NCBI GenBank assembly: GCA_049999765.1 | Contig: JBNGIQ010009421.1 | Span: 357,943 to 412,644 of the forward strand | Reading direction: 5' to 3' | DNA: 54,702 nucleotides | DNA from: Phaeoceros laevis | Lineage: Eukaryota; Anthocerotophyta; Anthocerotopsida; Notothyladales | Translations under genes and position numbers: made by a program | Shown: piece by piece, positions 50,515 through 54,702 of the stretch | Numbering within the stretch: the stretch's first letter is position 1 | How the letters are laid out: each line of letters begins with the position of its first letter | The notes under the pieces: model-generated | Databases searched by the model: none | The model's input: only the letters and a program-made list of their open reading frames with translations | Told to the model about the DNA's origin: nothing

Positions 50515-51359
50515 ATGGAAATCGCTGTGTGCCCACCAATCGTCTCCAGCACTCCTCGGGTGAAGATGTGTGGGATCACAAGCGCGGAGGATGCGGCTGC
50601 AGCAGCTGCAGCGGGAGCTGAGTTCGTGGGGATGATCGTGTGGCCCAAATCCAAACGCTCCGTGAGCTTGCCTCTGGCCAGAGACATTGCTCAGGCAGCC
50701 AGGCAGCACGGAGCCACACCGGTGGGTGTTTTTGTGGACGAGGACGCTGAATCGATCATCCGAGCATGCCAAGCAGCCACGCTCCAAGTGGCCCAGGTAC
50801 GCTAGGAGGTGCTTACAGTGAGGATTCCTGGTATGCTGGTGCTCCGTTCCTACGCCTAGGCCTGGCTCGTAAATTCTTCTGTGCTGCGGCAGCTTCATGG
50901 CAGCGGTGCACGATCCGCATTCCCACATTTGCGAGCGGCTCTGGACGTCATCTATGTGGCCCATGCGGACCAGCAGGGACGCATTCAAACGCCATTGCCA
51001 CCTGCGATGGTGGATTGGCTGTTGATTGACGGTTTGCAAGGCGGAAGGTGAGTACGAGGCTACTCCAATCGAATTTTTTGCAATTGGACTGGCGTTGGTG
51101 GGACTGACAAGCTAATTTGCTTTCCAGCGGGGAAGCATACCAGTGGAGCAATTTGCAAGCCCCCGAGCCTGGAACTACGAAGCATGGCTGGATGCTGGCA
51201 GGTGGTCTCCACCCTGGCAACGTGAGCGAAGCCTTGGCCGTGGTAAAGCCTCAGGTGGTAGACGTTTCGAGTGGAATCACAGGACCTGACGGGATTCGCA
51301 AAGACAACCTGCGCATTCAGGGGTTCATGGACGCGGTTCGTAGAAGTGGCTGCAGGTGA
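50515..51359 (+). CDS. PAI: Phosphoribosylanthranilate isomerase (tryptophan synthesis)
   Basis: Three exons, 50515-50796, 50893-51047 and 51128-51359; 222 aa. It converts phosphoribosylanthranilate to the carboxyphenylamino-deoxyribulose phosphate intermediate, the third step of tryptophan synthesis. TIM-barrel landmarks: VKMCGITSAEDA with the catalytic Cys, GAEFVGMIVWPKSKRS, PVGVFVDE, VAQ-LHG across the first junction, DWLLIDG with the catalytic Asp, WMLAGGL and VDVSSGIT. Plant enzymes are plastidial, but the ATG start leaves only about 14 residues before the barrel. The frame is open upstream to 50398 without an ATG, encoding a Ser/Arg-rich stretch. Only 172 bp separate it from the SRP68 start, so there is little room for a missing first exon. 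Confidence 0.92.
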
Positions 51360-53424
51360 ACATCTAGTGACATTGGAAATATGAGTGGAACACCTGCATT
51401 CAGCGGAACCCATTTGCTCAAGTGGCTGGAAGCTGGATTTATGCCAAAGGCATGTGTTCCGGTCAGATCGGTCTGACAACCTTCGTCCCAAGTTTGTTTT
51501 TGGTTGCAACGCCTGTGAAACATTTCCAAGAGACACACAATGCTGAAGGGGCCCTAAGAGGGTGGTGATCAAAGGAATGGAGGACTTGACTGAAGACCCC
51601 CCTGGGGAAGACTGGGCAGGTTACTTGGGGGTCCGCTATAAGAGAGGGCCAACCCCTCGGGAAGAAGGTTAAGATAATCTTGCCTTATTTTCCATCCATC
51701 AAATTTTGGCCCTCAGGGTATTATCCCCTCGAATCTGTCTTTTCCTCTTCAACTAGACGGCAAGTCCATACAACAAGTTTAAACTCTGGCCCACTTGCTG
51801 ATTACTTTCCGCCAGAAGGGAAGTGGCTGTCTCAAACCTGCTCGTGCCAGCTCTTGTCAGGCAAGATTCACACCCTTAAGCTTGCTAGTCGAATTACGCC
51901 TGTATCTCGTGACGTCTTTCCATCTCCGTAGATATGTGGATTTTTTCGTCTTCTGTGTTCCACTGCGTATCTCTTTGATGAGAGGATGATGAGTAGCTGC
52001 ACAGGGCCAATAGAAATCCAGCAACAACTCTCAAAAACTGCCAACAGCAACCCTGATCCGGTGAATCAGCAGAGTGGGGAGCATTCAGCCTACAGGTGAG
52101 GATAGGCGCGAGATGTAAGAGTTGAGAGCATATGCTGGGATGGCGGTACCGGTGGGCTTGATGGCAGCCCAATACAGTAGAACAACAAGTGGAGTGTTGA
52201 GCAAGCTGGAGTCTAGGCGTGCCCCTGGCCACCAGGATAGCACGCCGTCAAGCCGTCAAGCCGTCAAGCTCGCTGCTTGGCAAACAGATCTCCTAGGCCT
52301 GGGCAACCGCTGATCTCCGGCCATGCCCAGAGACAATGGGGATAAGGGCCAAGCTTCTAATCCGCCCCAAAGCTTCCAAGCCACCAGAGCCTTCACGCTG
52401 TGCCTTGTCACCCTTGCTTGACACTTTATTGGTGAGGTAAATTATTACTAGTTTCCCGGGGCCCGACACTTGAGACTACTCAGTATCCTTCGCGCCTTTT
52501 TCAAACAACTTGGCTTTCCGGACTTGTTACTTAGCGTCTAATAAATAAAAACACCCCAACACGTGGCACCATTCTGTCGCCACGTCACGTCGAAACAGAA
52601 ACCAGTCAATGCAGGTACGGTATAGAGAGCCACGCTACAGTCCGTTGTGAGGCAAAGCGAAAATTACAAGGCTCACTCAGTGTTGTGCAATTCGTCTTTG
52701 AGTGTTGTGGATTCCAGTCTTAGTGGCTGACTGCAATCGGCAGAACACCTCCGCAAAAATGCTCCTGGGATCGTTGCCGTGGCAGAACACGGTCTCTGTC
52801 CATCATAGCCGGTGGATTTCACGCAGCCATGGAACTCACAGCTCAGTATTTTTCGACAATCGCGTCATGGCAATGCAGGAAGGGGTTATTGCAGGATGGA
52901 ATCTGGCCTTGCCCAGTCCTATTCGAACGTTTTCTCGATGCCTGGCCTCTCAATTTGGAAGCGATGGCCCAGACCAAGTCGGAGGCAAGGCAGCGTCAAA
53001 TGCTCCTACGTCAGATGTACGCTTGTTGAAGTCGTCCAGGTTGTGGGTCAACAGACCTTGCCCGGACGTTAAACAATAAACACACACACACAGTAGTCTA
53101 CGCGGGGGAGCGGTTCTCGACGACATAACGACATGACAAAAAACTCTGATACAAACATAACGGGGGGTTTACTCAATCACCTTCGTGTGAACCTTTAGGA
53201 CCCATCAAGCACGTAAAGACTTACCCAAAATGGCATTATGGTGTAATGAATTTACCCATGAGGTACCTAAGTAGTTACTTGAAGTAATTAGTGTTACTTG
53301 ATATATCTAGAGCTAGCTCTAGGGATAGGTGTCACTTATTGATAGGTTGGGATTTGGGCATGAGTTGAGTGCAGACCTAAGTTTAGGTCTCGCTCTCCAT
53401 GTGTCTTGGTTAGAAGATTCCATT
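51360..53424. other. Intergenic region without supported genes
   Basis: About 2 kb. A small gccgtcaa repeat (three units near 52244-52268) is present. The 66-codon frame at 52829-53029 (+) has balanced composition and a Lys/Arg/Gln-rich end but no recognisable family. I see no intact gene. Confidence 0.5.
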
Positions 53425-53615
53425 GTAAGTAGTAGTAAGGTGCCGCGCTATAGAGACTCCACAAGGGGATCGAGCACGCCGCCATGTATGTGACATGTAA
53501 GTAGCAAGCCGACTCCACAAGGGGATCGAGCACGCCGCCATGTATGTGACATGTAAGTAGCAAGCTACTCGACATGCCAACTATGACGGTTAAGCTATGT
53601 CATGTTAGTTACATG
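53425..53615 (+). repeat. Dispersed repeat, copy B, with an internal 56-bp tandem duplication
   Basis: It matches the minus strand of 30368-30480. Inside, a 56-bp unit starting gactccacaaggggatcgag is present twice without change (53455-53510 and 53511-53566), so this duplication is young. Confidence 0.7.
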
Positions 53616-53649
53616 TTACTAACTAAATTTCACTGTAGATTGATTTCAA

Positions 53650-53760
53650 TTTTTGAAAACTAATTGATAGAGCACACTGCCCTAAGTGGGTATTGAACCC
53701 CGGCCACCCCTTTGGGTGCTTTACCACTTGAATGTCCCAAAAGGGACAAAAGCTCAAGAG
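53650..53760 (-). mobile_element. tRNA-related SINE-like element
   Basis: On the minus strand a box-A-like AAGTGGTAAAGCAC (53729-53716) precedes a box-B-like GGTTCAATACC (53699-53689), as in RNA polymerase III internal promoters. The spacing, about 16 bp, is shorter than in a tRNA, and the sequence does not fold as a tRNA, so a tRNA-derived SINE head or remnant is more likely than a tRNA gene. A small palindrome gtcccaaaagggac lies just 5' on the element's strand. Confidence 0.4.
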
Positions 53761-53898
53761 ATTGAGTTGGGTGGAGTGGGGTGGAGCTTGGATGCTCTTT
53801 GCTGTACCTTGATATATAAAGAAAGGGCTGGCCACAACATGGGCCATCTATGTTGTAGCAGCTGGGGGCCGGACTTGGGTCCTAATGCTGTGTCGTCT

Positions 53899-53998
53899 NN
53901 NNNNNNNNNNNNNNNNNNNNNNNNNNNNNNNNNNNNNNNNNNNNNNNNNNNNNNNNNNNNNNNNNNNNNNNNNNNNNNNNNNNNNNNNNNNNNNNNNN
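53899..53998. other. 100-N assembly gap
   Basis: Unsequenced, default-size gap. Confidence 0.98.
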
Positions 53999-54201
53999 AA
54001 ACTAGGGTGGGGTGGCATCATAGCCCGAGCCTGTCAACCTAATCATCTCAAGGTAAGATCTAAGGGTAAATCTTTTTTAACCCAGGTCTGTCACATGTGT
54101 TACCAATTTTTGGCACGTTTCAATCTGACAATTATATAATTCTGGACAACAAAACAATGAAACTAGGGCGGGGTGGCATCATAGCCTGAGCCTGTCAGCC
54201 T
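53999..54201. repeat. Direct repeat of 42 bp, copies 160 bp apart
   Basis: Copies at 53999-54040 and about 54160-54201 share aaactagggNgggg then tggcatcatagccNgagcctg and differ at about four positions. The first abuts the gap, so the unit may continue into it. Confidence 0.75.
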
Positions 54202-54702
54202 TTTGTAAGGTGTTACCATCAGCTGGCTTCCAGCACAAATATTCTTGGCAGACTACCGGGGAAGGCTCTACCGGGGAAGGCTCTTGTGCTGCTGCGGTGG
54301 GATGAAGATGTTGGACGATGTTACTTAGCAGTGGATTGAAATTGCAGACATCTGTCCTGCTGAAATACTGCAGCCCCTACACGAGCATGTCTGGTTCCTT
54401 CTTTGACTTGAATGGCTGACTACACAGGTGTGCAAGAAAAGAAACAATCAAAACAGTCTTTTTCTCAGACACATACCATCATCTGCCAGATTTCCCAGTG
54501 CAAGAGGCTCTTCACTTGCAGCTTTACAACACATCTATAAACCTTTATAAGCACTGGAGGTACTTGTAACCAGCTTTTCCCAGCTTTTCCCAGGATTGCA
54601 GGTCTGACTTCGGTGAGCACCACCATCTCAATCCCCAAGAGAAAGACAACAATCTCAATTTGACGGGGATAGAGTTAAGTAAGCACATTCACACCCAAGA
54701 GA
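54202..54702. other. End of window, no gene visible
   Basis: A 15-bp unit taccggggaaggctc is duplicated at 54254-54283 and a cccagctttt unit near 54575. Otherwise nothing recognisable. Confidence 0.5.

Noticed and set aside
52702-53079. Possible small gene in three overlapping frames
   Set aside because: None of the frames has a recognisable domain, and there is no codon signal that singles one out.
53689-53729. tRNA gene
   Set aside because: Box-like sequences are present but the spacing is too short and no cloverleaf with anticodon arm can be formed.

Overview
The window is nuclear DNA from a land plant outside the flowering plants. Genes are split by short introns (about 50-120 bp) with GT-AG borders. 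It carries a plastid aromatic amino acid hydroxylase, a gene known from algae, bryophytes and gymnosperms but not from flowering plants, and unusually dense large intronless PPR-DYW genes. Three of the four intact PPR genes, and a fifth broken copy, have a DYW domain with a KP-type PG box, and the three intact ones end in Asp-Arg-His. Such divergent DYW domains are known from lineages with U-to-C organelle editing (hornworts, many lycophytes, ferns). Compact genes and this PPR density suit a hornwort best; a non-Selaginella lycophyte or a fern remains possible. This is inference, not a database match.

Left part (1-10180), dense housekeeping genes: the 3' half of an RBM28/NOP4-type nucleolar RRM protein (+), a degenerate piece of a receptor-kinase ectodomain, a pTAC12/HEMERA-like plastid/nuclear protein (-), an F-box protein (-) head to head with RRP7 (+), and a ricin-like/DUF642-like receptor kinase with an atypical catalytic loop (-).

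Middle (11137-29097): PPR1 (+, 1485 aa, WW-type DYW), a trypsin-like gene interrupted by a stop (-), an F-box pseudogene (-), PPR2 (-, KP-type), LQY1 (-) divergent from the aromatic amino acid hydroxylase AAH (+), and a secreted LRR protein (+).

Repeat-rich part (29098-40381): tandem repeats, fold-back elements, a Ty3/gypsy RNase H fragment, a second trypsin-like fragment, three assembly gaps, a collapsed PPR pseudogene and an LRR pseudogene. Right part (40382-54702): PPR3 and PPR4 (-, KP-type), the 13-exon SRP68 gene (-) divergent from a phosphoribosylanthranilate isomerase gene (+), then about 3.3 kb with repeats, a tRNA-related SINE-like element and a 100-N gap.

The most striking signal is that all four PPR-DYW proteins carry, before the PPR array, a roughly 50-residue segment matching the plant-specific PDF motif of organellar single-stranded DNA-binding (OSB) proteins. 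PPR1 and PPR2 share this whole N-terminal module although their catalytic domains belong to different DYW classes. This suggests a family of editing factors with a nucleic-acid-binding tether in which the deaminase end has been exchanged.
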